A DNA stretch of 64,000 bases, taken from contig NZ_FPBC01000012.1 in NCBI RefSeq assembly GCF_900116605.1, forward strand, positions 13,063 through 77,062. Direction: 5' to 3'. The notes under the pieces are model-generated. The model was given only the letters and a program-made list of their open reading frames with translations. It had not been told where the DNA came from and made no database searches. Both the position numbers and the translations under genes were made by a program. This DNA is from Pseudomonas marincola. Lineage in GTDB: Bacteria; Pseudomonadota; Gammaproteobacteria; Pseudomonadales; Pseudomonadaceae. Shown here piece after piece: positions 24,273 through 33,520 of the stretch; position 1 is the stretch's first letter, and every line of letters starts with the position of its first letter.

Positions 24273-25040
24273 ATGCGCGCGATCTTCACCGCTCTATTCA
24301 TGCTACTGAGCTTGCCGGCTCTGGCCGATGTGCACACTGATCTGTATAAGGCCGCCGGCTGGGCGCAACAACGGGCCAATTTCAATGACGCACTCGCCGC
24401 CGCGCAGCAGCGCTATCGCCAAAGCCTGCCACCCGCGGTGTATGACGCACTGGTGAGCAACAGCAATCAGCGATTCGCACCGCAAGCGATGGATCAGCGC
24501 GCGCAGCAAAGCTTTCGCGAGAATCTGCACGAGCCGCAGTCGGCCCTGCAATTCTTCGAGTCACCGCTGGGCCGCAAGGTCGTCAGCGCCGAGCAACTGG
24601 CTACGCGCAAGGATCAACTGGCGAAATATGCCAACGGCCTGCCCCGCGTTGATGCCAGCGACAGTCGCCGCTTGTTGATCAGCCACCTCGCGCAGGCCCT
24701 GCCCGCCAAGGAAGCCGGCGCCGAAGTGAGCCTGGCGCTGGCCGGCGTGGCCGCAGACAGCCTGAGCCAGATGATCCCCGGCTTGCTCGGCGGCGACACC
24801 GCGCAAAGCATGCTCAACAGCCAGCGCCAACGCCTGATGGGTCAGATTGGCACTGATCTGGACAACACCTTGCTGTTTGTTTATCGCGACTTGTCCGATC
24901 CTGAGCTGGATGAGTTCATCACTTTCGCCGAATCGCAGGCCGGTAAAGACTATTATCAGGCCGCACTCGCCGCCGTGCGCGCCGGCCTTGCCGTTGGCCA
25001 GAGCACATCCAGCCTGAATCAGGCACCGCAAGGTATCTAA
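24273..25040 (+). CDS. Exported protein, DUF2059-like
   Basis: 255 aa with a clear signal peptide (MRAIFTALFMLLSLPALA, cleaved before DVHTD). The mature part is alpha-helical. The second half, YRDLSDPELDEFITFAESQAG and the following Tyr-rich helix, resembles DUF2059. CAGGAG nine bases before the ATG at 24273 fixes the start even though the frame is open far upstream. It ends four bases before the convergent alpha/beta hydrolase gene. Function unknown. Confidence 0.7.
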   Translation: MRAIFTALFMLLSLPALADVHTDLYKAAGWAQQRANFNDALAAAQQRYRQSLPPAVYDALVSNSNQRFAPQAMDQRAQQSFRENLHEPQSALQFFESPLGRKVVSAEQLATRKDQLAKYANGLPRVDASDSRRLLISHLAQALPAKEAGAEVSLALAGVAADSLSQMIPGLLGGDTAQSMLNSQRQRLMGQIGTDLDNTLLFVYRDLSDPELDEFITFAESQAGKDYYQAALAAVRAGLAVGQSTSSLNQAPQGI

Positions 25041-25044
25041 CTGC

Positions 25045-25983
25045 TCAGCGATTGAGTTGTTCGGTGAGAAAACTGAAGTACTCAGCGCGAAATTCCGCCG
25101 ACTCATTGGCCAGATGATGGCGCGCCTGCTTGATACGCAGCACACGCGGGCCGGCAAATTTGTCGGCCAGCACCTGCAGGTTATACGGCCAGTCTACCGT
25201 GCGGTCTTCCTCACCCTGTACCACCAACGGCCGCCGTGGACTGCGCGGGGCGTTCTCGATACGCGGCACCCAGCGCCCCAGCGCACCGACCCAGGCAGTC
25301 GGCAAGTCGCGTGGCTGTAACGGGTCGCGATTACGCAGGAAGTCGAGAAACACAGGGTCATGTGAGTTATCACTGAAACGCCGCTCTATCTTGCTCACAA
25401 ACGACTTGAGCAGCAGATAACTGAGCTTCGACCAACCCCAGGCCCGCGGCCGGACCAACGGCGCCAGCAGAATGGTCTCACCGATATCACTCTGCGGATT
25501 TGCCGTCAGCAGGTAATCAATCAGGATCGCGCCGCCAGTGCTCTGGCCAAACAGGTGCAAAGGTGCCGGTAGCTGCAACTCACGAACCAGCTCAATCGCA
25601 GCCTCCAGCACGGCCTGATACTCGGCGAAGTCGTTAATACTGGCGCGGGTGCCGCTGGATAAACCATGCCCGGGCAAGTCGAGCGCCATAACGGCCAGAT
25701 TCTGCTCCAAAGCCCAGCGCATGACATGGCCATACAAACCACTGTGGTCGTAATAGCCATGCAGCAAAATCAGTGTCGCTCTTGGCTGCTCAGGCAGCCA
25801 GAGTTGCGCGGCAATGCGGTAACCACCCGCATCAAAGTAACCCATGCGCGCATGTGCTGCCGGTAATTGCTCAAGGCCGTAGAACGCCCGATAAGCCAAC
25901 TCTTGCGGCAATGCCTGGGCGGGCGCGGACGTTAACGGGCGAAGACCTGCGACTAAACGCTCAGGCTTAAATTGCTCTAGCAT
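25045..25983 (-). CDS. Alpha/beta hydrolase (serine aminopeptidase S33/lysophospholipase-like)
   Basis: 312 aa. The oxyanion block LILLHGYYDHSGLY, the nucleophile elbow FGQSTGG (Ser148), an acid after VVQGEEDRTVDW and a late His in KQARHHLANE complete the catalytic set of the monoacylglycerol lipase/lysophospholipase (Hydrolase_4) group. No signal peptide. I start at the ATG at 25983 (MLEQFKPERL); an ATG four codons earlier at 25995 is an alternative. Substrate unknown. Confidence 0.85.
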   Translation of the reverse strand: MLEQFKPERLVAGLRPLTSAPAQALPQELAYRAFYGLEQLPAAHARMGYFDAGGYRIAAQLWLPEQPRATLILLHGYYDHSGLYGHVMRWALEQNLAVMALDLPGHGLSSGTRASINDFAEYQAVLEAAIELVRELQLPAPLHLFGQSTGGAILIDYLLTANPQSDIGETILLAPLVRPRAWGWSKLSYLLLKSFVSKIERRFSDNSHDPVFLDFLRNRDPLQPRDLPTAWVGALGRWVPRIENAPRSPRRPLVVQGEEDRTVDWPYNLQVLADKFAGPRVLRIKQARHHLANESAEFRAEYFSFLTEQLNR

Positions 25984-26101
25984 GCAGCGATCCATAAATC
26001 AGGCGGGGTAAGCAGGCATCCAATGCACTACAACGAACTGCAGATATTCTGCTGCCAGACGCATCGTGGCAAGCTATGCACCCCAGAGATAGAACCTTGT
26101 C

Positions 26102-26689
26102 ATGCCTCGATTCAGCCGTAAAACCTTACTGGCCTGCGTAATAGCAGGCGTATCAGTGATAGTGCTAATACTCGCCTTTAGCTGGTTCGAAGCCCGCTAT
26201 GTGCGCTCATTCAGTGAACGTACGGCGATATTTTCCGGCGATCAATTGCAATTACCCGCCGAGTTAGCCGGCCCCGGGGCAATTCGCATGGTGCACTTCT
26301 GGGACCCGGCCTGCCCCTGCAACGTCGGCAACCAACAGCACCTTGCCGAGCTGGTGAAAAATTTCACACCGCTGGGCGTTGAGTTTTTTGCCGTGCAAAA
26401 GCCCGGCAGCCACGGCGAATTGCCCGCTGATCTCAAAGCGATCAAAGCCTTACCCGCTCTGCCGGGTTCAGCCGATTTGCCAGCCAGCCCGGCGGTAGCG
26501 ATTTGGGACCGTGAAGGCAAGCTGGCCTATTTCGGTCCTTACAGTTCAGGCATTACCTGCAATTCGAGCAACAGCTTTATCGAGCCGATACTCAATGCGC
26601 TCAAGGACGGTCGCAAGGTACACGCCAGCAACAACATGGCAGTCGGCTGTTTCTGTGACTGGAAGCCGGCCGAGAAAGCCGAGCCATGA
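26102..26689 (+). CDS. DUF6436 thioredoxin-like membrane-anchored protein
   Basis: 195 aa. A single N-terminal membrane segment (about 9-28) is followed by a periplasmic thioredoxin-like fold. FWDPACPCNVGNQ carries a CPC motif where thioredoxins have CxxC, so a normal CxxC disulfide exchange is not expected; further cysteines lie in the late ITCN and GCFCDW blocks. This is the layout of the DUF6436 proteins of pseudomonads. Function unknown; a redox or metal-delivery role is possible. Confidence 0.75.
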   Translation: MPRFSRKTLLACVIAGVSVIVLILAFSWFEARYVRSFSERTAIFSGDQLQLPAELAGPGAIRMVHFWDPACPCNVGNQQHLAELVKNFTPLGVEFFAVQKPGSHGELPADLKAIKALPALPGSADLPASPAVAIWDREGKLAYFGPYSSGITCNSSNSFIEPILNALKDGRKVHASNNMAVGCFCDWKPAEKAEP

Positions 26690-26730
26690 ACATGACGTCC
26701 TAGCGCCAGCAAAGCTGTCTGGCTGCACGT

Positions 26731-26766
26731 AAAAACCCCGGCAGAGCACTGAGTGCGCTGCTGGGG
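26731..26766 (-). terminator. Terminator of the PQQ dehydrogenase gene
   Basis: Read on the minus strand: CCCCAGCAGCGCAC, TCA loop, GTGCTCTGCCGGGG with two mismatches, then TTTTT. It lies 18 bases beyond the dehydrogenase stop. Confidence 0.8.
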
Positions 26767-26783
26767 CTGAAGTTACTGACGCC

Positions 26784-29000
26784 CTACTGCTTGGTTTTTT
26801 CCGGCAGCGCGAAGGCCACCAGATAATCACCGCGATCATTCGGGTTATGCGGCGCTCCGGCGGCGTTAACCACTATGAACTGGCGCCCTGACTTCTTATC
26901 GATGTAGGTGATAGGTGTCGCCTGACCGCCAGTCGGGATGGCGCCTTTCCACAGTTCCTCACCCGTTTCAACGTCATAGGCGCGCAGATAGTAGTCCTGC
27001 GTACCTGTCATAAACACCAGCCCGCCACTTGTGGTCACCGTGCCGCCCAAGGTCGGCAAACCCACTTTAATCGGCAACCTTGTCGCAATACCAAACGGCC
27101 CGACCTCTTCGGCAGTGCCTACCGGCCGCTGCCAGACCACCTTGCGCGTTGCCAGATCAATCGCCGTTAAAGTGCCAAAAGGCGGCTGCACACAAGGCAC
27201 GCCAATCGGCGACATGAACATGTTGAGCTTGAGCCCATAAGGCGTGCCGTATTGCGGGTTCCACTCGCCGTGAGGTTTAGCCCCGCCAAGGGACTTCATG
27301 ACCTTGTCGATCTCGCCGCGCGGCATCAGGTTGGTGCGAATCGGCATGCGCAAATCATTGACGATCAGAAGATTACGCTCCTGATCAATGGATGCGCTGC
27401 CCCAATTGAAGCCACCATAATTACTCGGAAATTGAATGATCGGTTTCAGGCTTGGCGGCGTGAAATCGCCCTTGTAGATGCTCTTCTTGAACATGATGCG
27501 GCAATAGAGCTGATCCACCGGCGTAATGCCCCAGGCGTTGGTTTCGCTCAAGCCTGCTGCGCCAATCGCCGGCATGCCTACCGAATAAGGCTGAGTGGGC
27601 GAGTAGCGTTCACCTTTAACATCACCGGCAGGCACCGGACGCTCTTCAATTTTGGTCAGCGGGGTTCCGTCACGCCGATCAAAGGTGAAAATCTGACCGC
27701 GCTTGGTCAACAGAATCAGCCCCGGTACGGTTGTGCCGTCCGGCATGGGAAAGTCCACCAAGGATGGCTGTGACGGAATGTCGTAGTCCCAGAGGTCGTG
27801 ATGCACTGTTTGAAACTTCCAGCGCTCCTTGCCCGTGCTCAGGTCAACGGCAACGATTGAGGAGGAGTAATCATCCATCGCCTTGGTGCGCGGGCCGCCG
27901 TAATAGTCCGGGGTCGCGTTACCGGTTGGCAGGTAAACCAAGCCGAGATCCAGGTCATAAGACATTGGCGCCCATATATTGGGCGTACCGCGGGTATAGG
28001 TTTCGCCTGGCGGTGGCAGCTTGTCGATTTTCGCATTGCCCAGGTCCCACGCCCAATCCAGCTCACCCGTGCCGGCATTGAAGGCGCGCACAACGCCTGA
28101 AGGCTCGCCAACCGACATGTTGTCTGCCACCCAACCACTGAGCAAAATCTTGTCGCCCGCGACCATCGCCCCTGAAGTCTGCATATAGAAACCGGGCTTG
28201 GCTTCGCCAATACCCTGCTGCAAGTTGACCACGCCGTGGTCACCGAAGCTTTCGCAGAGTTCACCATCGCTGGTCTTGATGGCCAGTAAACGCATATCGA
28301 TTGTGGCCATGACAATGCGCGTGCCGCAGGCGTCGGGCTTGGGCGGCTTGTACACGGCAACACTGCGGCAACGGTTCCAGAACGGCGCTTCGGCTTTCGG
28401 ATCAAACTGCCAGCGGGTTTTACCCGTGTCGCCATCCAGTGCGGTCAGGATGTTGCGCGGCGAACAGTGATAAACCACGCTATCGACATACAGCGGAGTG
28501 TTCTGGTTTTCGTCGCCAAGTTCGGCAATATCGCCATGACGGGTAGTCCAGGCCACTTTTAACTGATCGACATTATCGACGTTGACCTGATCAAACGGCG
28601 CATAGCGCGTGCCTTCACCTGTGCGTCCGTAGTCGGTCCATTCGCCACCTGTGGCAGCGGTCAGGTCCGTCACCTTACCCGGCGTAAACGCTACGGTGTT
28701 CTGCACAATACCGTGCGGTACGAACATCCCGGCCAACGCTGCAATAAAAACGCCCAGAAGAGCAACGCCAGCAATCACTGCGCCTCGTTTGAGCGCAGCC
28801 GAAGCCGGTGAAAACAGCGGAACCAAGAGCAACGCAATGATTGCCAATACCAGATGCACGAGCGTGCGCGGCACCAATGCCCAAAAGTTAAATTGCACCT
28901 CGGATACTGCCCAGACCAGCGTGAGCGCAAAGAGCGCCATGAGCAGGCCAAAACAGCGCACGAGTGCACTGACAGGTTTATGCGAACCAATCGAAGTCAT
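26784..29000 (-). CDS. Membrane-bound PQQ dehydrogenase (glucose/quinate/shikimate family), short N-terminus
   Basis: 738 aa. The C-terminal part is an eight-bladed quinoprotein propeller with the family blocks GGEWTDYGRTGEGTRYAPFD, NTPLYVDS, WDYDIPSQP and TSGGLVFMTGTQD. It oxidises a sugar or quinate/shikimate in the periplasm and passes electrons to ubiquinone. Only three membrane segments are seen (about 11-33, 43-63, 73-94), against five in E. coli Gcd (796 aa) or Acinetobacter QuiA (809 aa); the first pair is missing. A stop precedes the chosen ATG in frame, so the short form is real as sequenced. ACAAGGA lies eight bases before this ATG. Substrate not assigned; no pqq genes are in the window. 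Confidence 0.88.
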   Translation of the reverse strand: MTSIGSHKPVSALVRCFGLLMALFALTLVWAVSEVQFNFWALVPRTLVHLVLAIIALLLVPLFSPASAALKRGAVIAGVALLGVFIAALAGMFVPHGIVQNTVAFTPGKVTDLTAATGGEWTDYGRTGEGTRYAPFDQVNVDNVDQLKVAWTTRHGDIAELGDENQNTPLYVDSVVYHCSPRNILTALDGDTGKTRWQFDPKAEAPFWNRCRSVAVYKPPKPDACGTRIVMATIDMRLLAIKTSDGELCESFGDHGVVNLQQGIGEAKPGFYMQTSGAMVAGDKILLSGWVADNMSVGEPSGVVRAFNAGTGELDWAWDLGNAKIDKLPPPGETYTRGTPNIWAPMSYDLDLGLVYLPTGNATPDYYGGPRTKAMDDYSSSIVAVDLSTGKERWKFQTVHHDLWDYDIPSQPSLVDFPMPDGTTVPGLILLTKRGQIFTFDRRDGTPLTKIEERPVPAGDVKGERYSPTQPYSVGMPAIGAAGLSETNAWGITPVDQLYCRIMFKKSIYKGDFTPPSLKPIIQFPSNYGGFNWGSASIDQERNLLIVNDLRMPIRTNLMPRGEIDKVMKSLGGAKPHGEWNPQYGTPYGLKLNMFMSPIGVPCVQPPFGTLTAIDLATRKVVWQRPVGTAEEVGPFGIATRLPIKVGLPTLGGTVTTSGGLVFMTGTQDYYLRAYDVETGEELWKGAIPTGGQATPITYIDKKSGRQFIVVNAAGAPHNPNDRGDYLVAFALPEKTKQ

Positions 29001-29306
29001 TAACAACATCCTTGTAATAAATCACTTGGTGCGGAGGGCGGATTTACCTGAAACGACTGTACATAGAAAGTTACTCATTACCTGACGCCAACCGGCCACA
29101 CGCCTCGGCAGAAAAGTTAATCGCCTAATAACCAGACGTAAGAACTGTGAACCCTTTACCAGACAGGCAGACCTGCACGCTTGATAAGGCCATCAGCCAT
29201 CATTCAGCATGCTGATAAGCTGTTAGCCGATTGACCTGTTATTTTCAGTCATGGTGTATTGCCAGGCTGTTAGGAACCAATCGCCCAATAATAAAAAGGA
29301 CTTGCG
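29001..29306. promoter_or_regulatory. Divergent intergenic region, PQQ dehydrogenase / acylase
   Basis: 306 bases between two divergent genes. I see the ribosome site of each gene (AAAAGGA before 29307) but no convincing -35/-10 pair, operator or hairpin. Confidence 0.5.
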
Positions 29307-31688
29307 ATGAAGCGCACTCTGACTGCACTTGCCATCATCATTGGCGTGGCCGCCGCTGGCGGCGCCTGGTACGTCACCAGCAAACAACCAACCCGCGACG
29401 GCAGCGTCGATCTTGCGCACCTGCAAGCCCCCGTCAGCGTTGCTTATGATGAGCGCGGTGTGCCGCATATTCAGGCCCAGAACGAAGCCGACATGTACCG
29501 CGCATTCGGCTTTGTGCATGCGCAGGATCGGCTGTTCCAGATGGAATTGATGCGCCGTCTGGCGCGCGGCGAATTGGCCGCGGTTCTGGGTGACAAACTG
29601 GTGGAAACTGATCGATTGTTTCGCACCCTCGGCATCCGTCAACATGCAGATGCCTACGCTCAGGCGATGGATACCAGCCTGCCTTCATACAAAGCCCTGC
29701 AAGCCTATCTGGATGGCATAAACCAATATCAGGGCAGCCATCCAGCGCCGGTAGAATTCGACCTGCTGGGCATCGAGAAGCGCCCGTTCACCGTCGCCGA
29801 CACCATCAGCGTGGCCGGCTATATGGCCTACAGCTTTGCCGCTGCATTTCGCACCGAGCCGGTACTGAGTTTTGTGCGCGACCAGCTCGGCGCCGATTAT
29901 CTCAAGGTCTTCGACCTCGCCTGGCATCCACAAGGGGTAATGGGCCAGCCGCTGGCCAGCAGCGACTGGCAGGATCTCAACAGCATCGCTCAATTGAGCA
30001 ATAACGCACTCGCCGAGGCCGGCTTGCCGCAATTCGAGGGCAGCAACGCGTGGGCGGTTTCGGGCAGCCGCACTGCCAGCGGCAAGCCATTGCTGGCGGG
30101 CGATCCGCACATTCGCTTCTCGGTACCGGCGGTTTGGTACGAAGCCCAACTGAGTTATCCCGGCTTCGACTTGTACGGCCACCATCAGGCCCTCAACCCG
30201 GTTGCATCGCTCGGCCACAACAAGGACTTCGCCTGGAGCATTACCATGTTCCAGAATGACGACCTCGACCTGATCGCCGAGAAGGTCAATCCGCAAAACC
30301 CCAATCAGGTCTGGTATCAGGGTGAATGGACCGACCTGCAAACACGCAGCGAAACCATCGAAGTCAAAAACGGCGAACCAGTCCAACTGACGCTGCGCAG
30401 CTCAAAGCACGGCCCGATCATTAACGATGCGCTGGGTAACACAGTCGGCCAAACCCCGATCGCCATGTGGTGGGCATTTCTCGAAACCGACAACCCGATT
30501 CTCGACGGCTTCTACAAGCTCAACCGTGCAGACACGTTGAGTAAAGCCCGCAGCGCGGTGGAGAACATCGAAGCGCCGGGGCTTAACGTCATCTGGGCCA
30601 ATGCCAAGGGCGATATCGGTTGGTGGGCTGCGGCCAAACTGCCTCGCCGACCTGCCGGGGTGAACCCGAGCTTTATTCTCGACGGCGCCAGCAGCGAGTC
30701 GGACAAACTCGACTTCTACCCGTTCAGTGACAACCCACAAGAAGAAAACCCTGCACGCGGCTACATCGTCTCAGCCAACTTTCAGACCGTGTCGCCAACA
30801 GGCATAGAAATTCCGGGCTACTACAACCTTCCCGACCGTGGTCAGCGCCTCAATCAACACCTGGCCGATAGCAGCGTGAAATGGGATCAGAACAACAGCC
30901 GTGCCTTGCAACTCGAGACAGGAACGGGCTATCCCGCTCGACTGCTACAGCCGATTATCAACGACCTGCAAGCCGCCGCTGCGGATGACCAGGAACGCGC
31001 ATTGGTCGAGCAGCTCGCCCAGTGGGACGGCGACCATACGCTCGAATCGGTGACGGCGACTGTATTCAATCAACTGGTCTACGAAATCGCCCGCCACGGC
31101 ATGGCTGACGAACTCGGCGAAGCCTTTTTCAACAACCTGATCGCCACACGCGTGCTGGATATCGCGCTGCCGCGACTCACGGCAGACGAGCAATCGCCCT
31201 GGTGGGATAACCGCAACACCGATGCTGTGGAAAACCGCGCCAGCACCATCAAGGCCGCCTGGCAGGCGAGCATGCAGCACCTCAGGCAAACGCTGGGCGA
31301 CAACCCTGCCGACTGGCAGTGGGGTAAAACTCACACCCTCACCCACAACCATCCACTGGGCCAGAAAAAGCCGCTGGATCGCCTGTTCAATATCGGCCCG
31401 TTTGCCGCCCCCGGTGGTCATGAGACCCCGAACAACTACGCCCACAAAATCGGCCCCGCGCCCTGGGATGTTAGCTACGGCCCATCAACCCGGCGCCTGG
31501 TCGACATGGCTGATGCCAGCAAGGCCATCGGCATCAATCCAGTTGGGCAAAGTGGCGTGCCATTCGATAAACACTTCAGCGATCAGGCCGAACGCTACAT
31601 GCGCGGCGAATACGTGCCTATGCACCTGAGCCAAGACGATGTCGCCGCCCACACCGAAAGCACCCTGACGTTAAAGCCGGTCGAGTAA
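29307..31688 (+). CDS. hacB: Penicillin-acylase-family N-acyl-homoserine lactone acylase (HacB-like)
   Basis: 793 aa Ntn-hydrolase proenzyme. An N-terminal hydrophobic segment (about 5-24) serves as signal or anchor. The alpha chain, including GVPHIQAQNEADMYRAFGFVHA cut short here, leads to the processing site; Ser246 in FEGSNAWAVSGS becomes the N-terminal nucleophile of the beta chain. LAGDPH and later HNHPLG are conserved. P. aeruginosa PA0305 (HacB), the neighbour of spuH, degrades long-chain acyl-homoserine lactones; position and length match it. Related acylases (PvdQ, QuiP) have other roles, so substrate range is not proven. It is divergent from the PQQ dehydrogenase. Confidence 0.82.
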   Translation: MKRTLTALAIIIGVAAAGGAWYVTSKQPTRDGSVDLAHLQAPVSVAYDERGVPHIQAQNEADMYRAFGFVHAQDRLFQMELMRRLARGELAAVLGDKLVETDRLFRTLGIRQHADAYAQAMDTSLPSYKALQAYLDGINQYQGSHPAPVEFDLLGIEKRPFTVADTISVAGYMAYSFAAAFRTEPVLSFVRDQLGADYLKVFDLAWHPQGVMGQPLASSDWQDLNSIAQLSNNALAEAGLPQFEGSNAWAVSGSRTASGKPLLAGDPHIRFSVPAVWYEAQLSYPGFDLYGHHQALNPVASLGHNKDFAWSITMFQNDDLDLIAEKVNPQNPNQVWYQGEWTDLQTRSETIEVKNGEPVQLTLRSSKHGPIINDALGNTVGQTPIAMWWAFLETDNPILDGFYKLNRADTLSKARSAVENIEAPGLNVIWANAKGDIGWWAAAKLPRRPAGVNPSFILDGASSESDKLDFYPFSDNPQEENPARGYIVSANFQTVSPTGIEIPGYYNLPDRGQRLNQHLADSSVKWDQNNSRALQLETGTGYPARLLQPIINDLQAAAADDQERALVEQLAQWDGDHTLESVTATVFNQLVYEIARHGMADELGEAFFNNLIATRVLDIALPRLTADEQSPWWDNRNTDAVENRASTIKAAWQASMQHLRQTLGDNPADWQWGKTHTLTHNHPLGQKKPLDRLFNIGPFAAPGGHETPNNYAHKIGPAPWDVSYGPSTRRLVDMADASKAIGINPVGQSGVPFDKHFSDQAERYMRGEYVPMHLSQDDVAAHTESTLTLKPVE

Positions 31689-31716
31689 CGACTGTGCTGA
31701 TGCGCAACAACCGACG

Positions 31717-31753
31717 CCCGGGTGGAGCGAATGCGAAACCCGGGATGTTTTTG
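31717..31753 (+). terminator. Terminator/repeat after hacB
   Basis: Stem CCCGGGT/ACCCGGG around a 14-base loop containing ggagcgaatgcga, followed after two bases by TTTTT. This GGAGCGAATGCGA hairpin resembles a dispersed Pseudomonas palindrome recruited as a terminator. Confidence 0.65.
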
Positions 31754-31883
31754 AGTGCAGCCAATAACGACGCCAGCCACAGCAAAATCTCGTACCTGAT
31801 TACGGATCTAATTGGTCGGACTGCAATCAAAAGGAAATATCTGCGCCCTACAGTACAGCCTCGATTTTAGGAGTAGCCCTCTC

Positions 31884-32099
31884 GTGAGCCGCACAACTCG
31901 AAATATCTGCAGAACCCTTGATCAGGTTGCCTCAAACAACGAGGACGCCGCTGTGGCGATGATGCGTGCCGCCGAGCGGATCAGTGACGAGGTGCTCAAG
32001 CAGCAACTGTTCAACCTGATCCACCGGCTTAATCTCGATGCATCACAACTGCGCTTCACCCGCGAAGAAATAGCCAACCAAGGGCTTAAGCGCGCCTGA
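31884..32099 (+). CDS. 71-aa helical protein of unknown function
   Basis: Starting at GTG 31884, with TAGGAG about 11 bases upstream. The product is predicted all-alpha (AVAMMRAAERISDEVLKQQL), acidic/basic balanced, without a signal or membrane segment. The frame is open to 31812, but the earlier part looks non-coding and lacks a ribosome site. The layout resembles small pseudomonad proteins of unknown function; I do not recognise the family. It lies between hacB and a soluble chemoreceptor, on the opposite strand to the latter. Confidence 0.6.
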   Translation: MSRTTRNICRTLDQVASNNEDAAVAMMRAAERISDEVLKQQLFNLIHRLNLDASQLRFTREEIANQGLKRA

Positions 32100-32159
32100 T
32101 AGTGCCGGACACTCAAGAAAGGCTAGTGCGCAATCCGCAGCCGATGCCCGCTAAGCCTT

Positions 32160-32189
32160 GAAGGCCAAGCCCGGCAAGGGCTGGCCTTC
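32160..32189 (-). terminator. Hairpin downstream of the PAS/MCP gene
   Basis: Stem GAAGGCCA-GCCC with GGGC-TTGGCCTTC (one bulge) and a five-base loop, 11 bases past the stop of the minus-strand gene. There is no T-run. Confidence 0.5.
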
Positions 32190-32200
32190 GGGCTCTGAAT

Positions 32201-33520
32201 TTATTGCAGGCGCAAGCTTGAGCTGAACTGGCTGATAGCATCCACAACATGCTGCGAGCCTTGCTGGATTTCCAGAATCACCTCGCCCGCCTCGTTCGCC
32301 AGCTCAACACCTACGCTGGTGCGACTCAGGCTGGACTGCATGCTCTCTACAGCTGAGCGTGAGAGTTCGTTGTTCTGGCGCACCACTTCTACAATTTCCA
32401 GCGTTGCCTGACTGGTGCGCGCAGCAAGACTGCGCACCTCGTCTGCAACCACTGCAAAACCGCGCCCATGCTCGCCGGCCCGCGCCGCTTCGATCGCCGC
32501 GTTAAGGGCCAGCAGGTTGGTCTGGTCGGCAATTCCGCGAATGGTCTGCACGATGCTGCCGATCACTTCAGACTGCTTATTCACCGCATCGATACTGCGC
32601 GCGGCCTGATTGAGATTGCTGGAAATCTCTTCGATCACCTCAACTGTCTGGCGCACCACAGCCGAACCCTTCTTGGCGCACGCATCGGTCTGTACCGACG
32701 TGGCATGGGCGGTGTCTGCGGCCGCTTGCTGAGAGGTCATTTGCTCGGTGATGTCACTGGCGAATTTGACGACCTTGTATAAGCGCCCCTTGGCATCAAA
32801 AATCGGGTTATACGAAGCCTCCAAAAATACCTGTCGGCCATGGCTGTCGACGCGCGAGAAGCGCCCGCTGAAGTATTCCCCGCGATTCAATGCCGCCCAG
32901 AACGCTTTGTAGCCAGGGGATTCGCGCTCTTCGCGCGAGCAGAACATGCTGTGATGCTGGCCAATCACCTCGGCCGGCTTGTAATGCATGGCGCTGTAGA
33001 AGTTCTCGTTGGCCTTGATAACCCGGCCATCCGGACTGAACTCGATGACCGCCATCGACCGGCCAATAGCCTTCAGCATACCTTCGCCTTCACGCTCACG
33101 GTGAACCCGCTCGGTGATGTTGGAAGCCACTTTGATCACACTGGTGACCTGACTTTGGGCGTTTTTAACCGGCATATAGCTGGCTTCGAGCCAGATTTCC
33201 CGGCCACTCTTGTCCAGCCGCATGAAGGTGCCACTGAGCGGCTTGCCCGCCGCCAGATCGAGCCAGAATTGAGCGTATTCAGGGCTGCGATACTGCGACT
33301 CTTCGCAGAATACCCGGTGGTGCTTGCCGCATACCTCATCAGCGCCGTAGCCCATCACAGCGCAAAAATTGTCGTTGGCACTCAACACAATGCCATCTGG
33401 GCTGAATTCGATCATTGCCATTGAGTTGCTGATCGCGGCCAACTTGGCGTTGAGTTCACAAACCGTCGCGTTGCAGCGCTCGCATTCGTTTTGGTAGTGC
33501 TTGCGTGCTGAGTTGAACAT
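32201..33520 (-). CDS. Soluble PAS-PAS methyl-accepting chemotaxis protein (BdlA/Aer-like)
   Basis: 439 aa without membrane segments. PAS1 covers about 24-136 and PAS2 about 146-258; each contains (M/V)IEFSPDG followed by N(D/E)NF and a HH(R/S)(V/M)FC block. The C-terminal MCP signalling domain includes the hairpin tip IRGIADQTNLLALNAAIEAA cut here, and VVADEVRSLAARTSQATLEI. The two-PAS soluble layout is that of P. aeruginosa BdlA, a biofilm-dispersion sensor, and of other cytoplasmic energy or redox taxis receptors. The duplicated PAS domains could bind heme or FAD; not determined. GAGGAT eight bases before the ATG at 33520 sets the start, well inside the longest frame. Confidence 0.85.
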   Translation of the reverse strand: MFNSARKHYQNECERCNATVCELNAKLAAISNSMAMIEFSPDGIVLSANDNFCAVMGYGADEVCGKHHRVFCEESQYRSPEYAQFWLDLAAGKPLSGTFMRLDKSGREIWLEASYMPVKNAQSQVTSVIKVASNITERVHREREGEGMLKAIGRSMAVIEFSPDGRVIKANENFYSAMHYKPAEVIGQHHSMFCSREERESPGYKAFWAALNRGEYFSGRFSRVDSHGRQVFLEASYNPIFDAKGRLYKVVKFASDITEQMTSQQAAADTAHATSVQTDACAKKGSAVVRQTVEVIEEISSNLNQAARSIDAVNKQSEVIGSIVQTIRGIADQTNLLALNAAIEAARAGEHGRGFAVVADEVRSLAARTSQATLEIVEVVRQNNELSRSAVESMQSSLSRTSVGVELANEAGEVILEIQQGSQHVVDAISQFSSSLRLQ

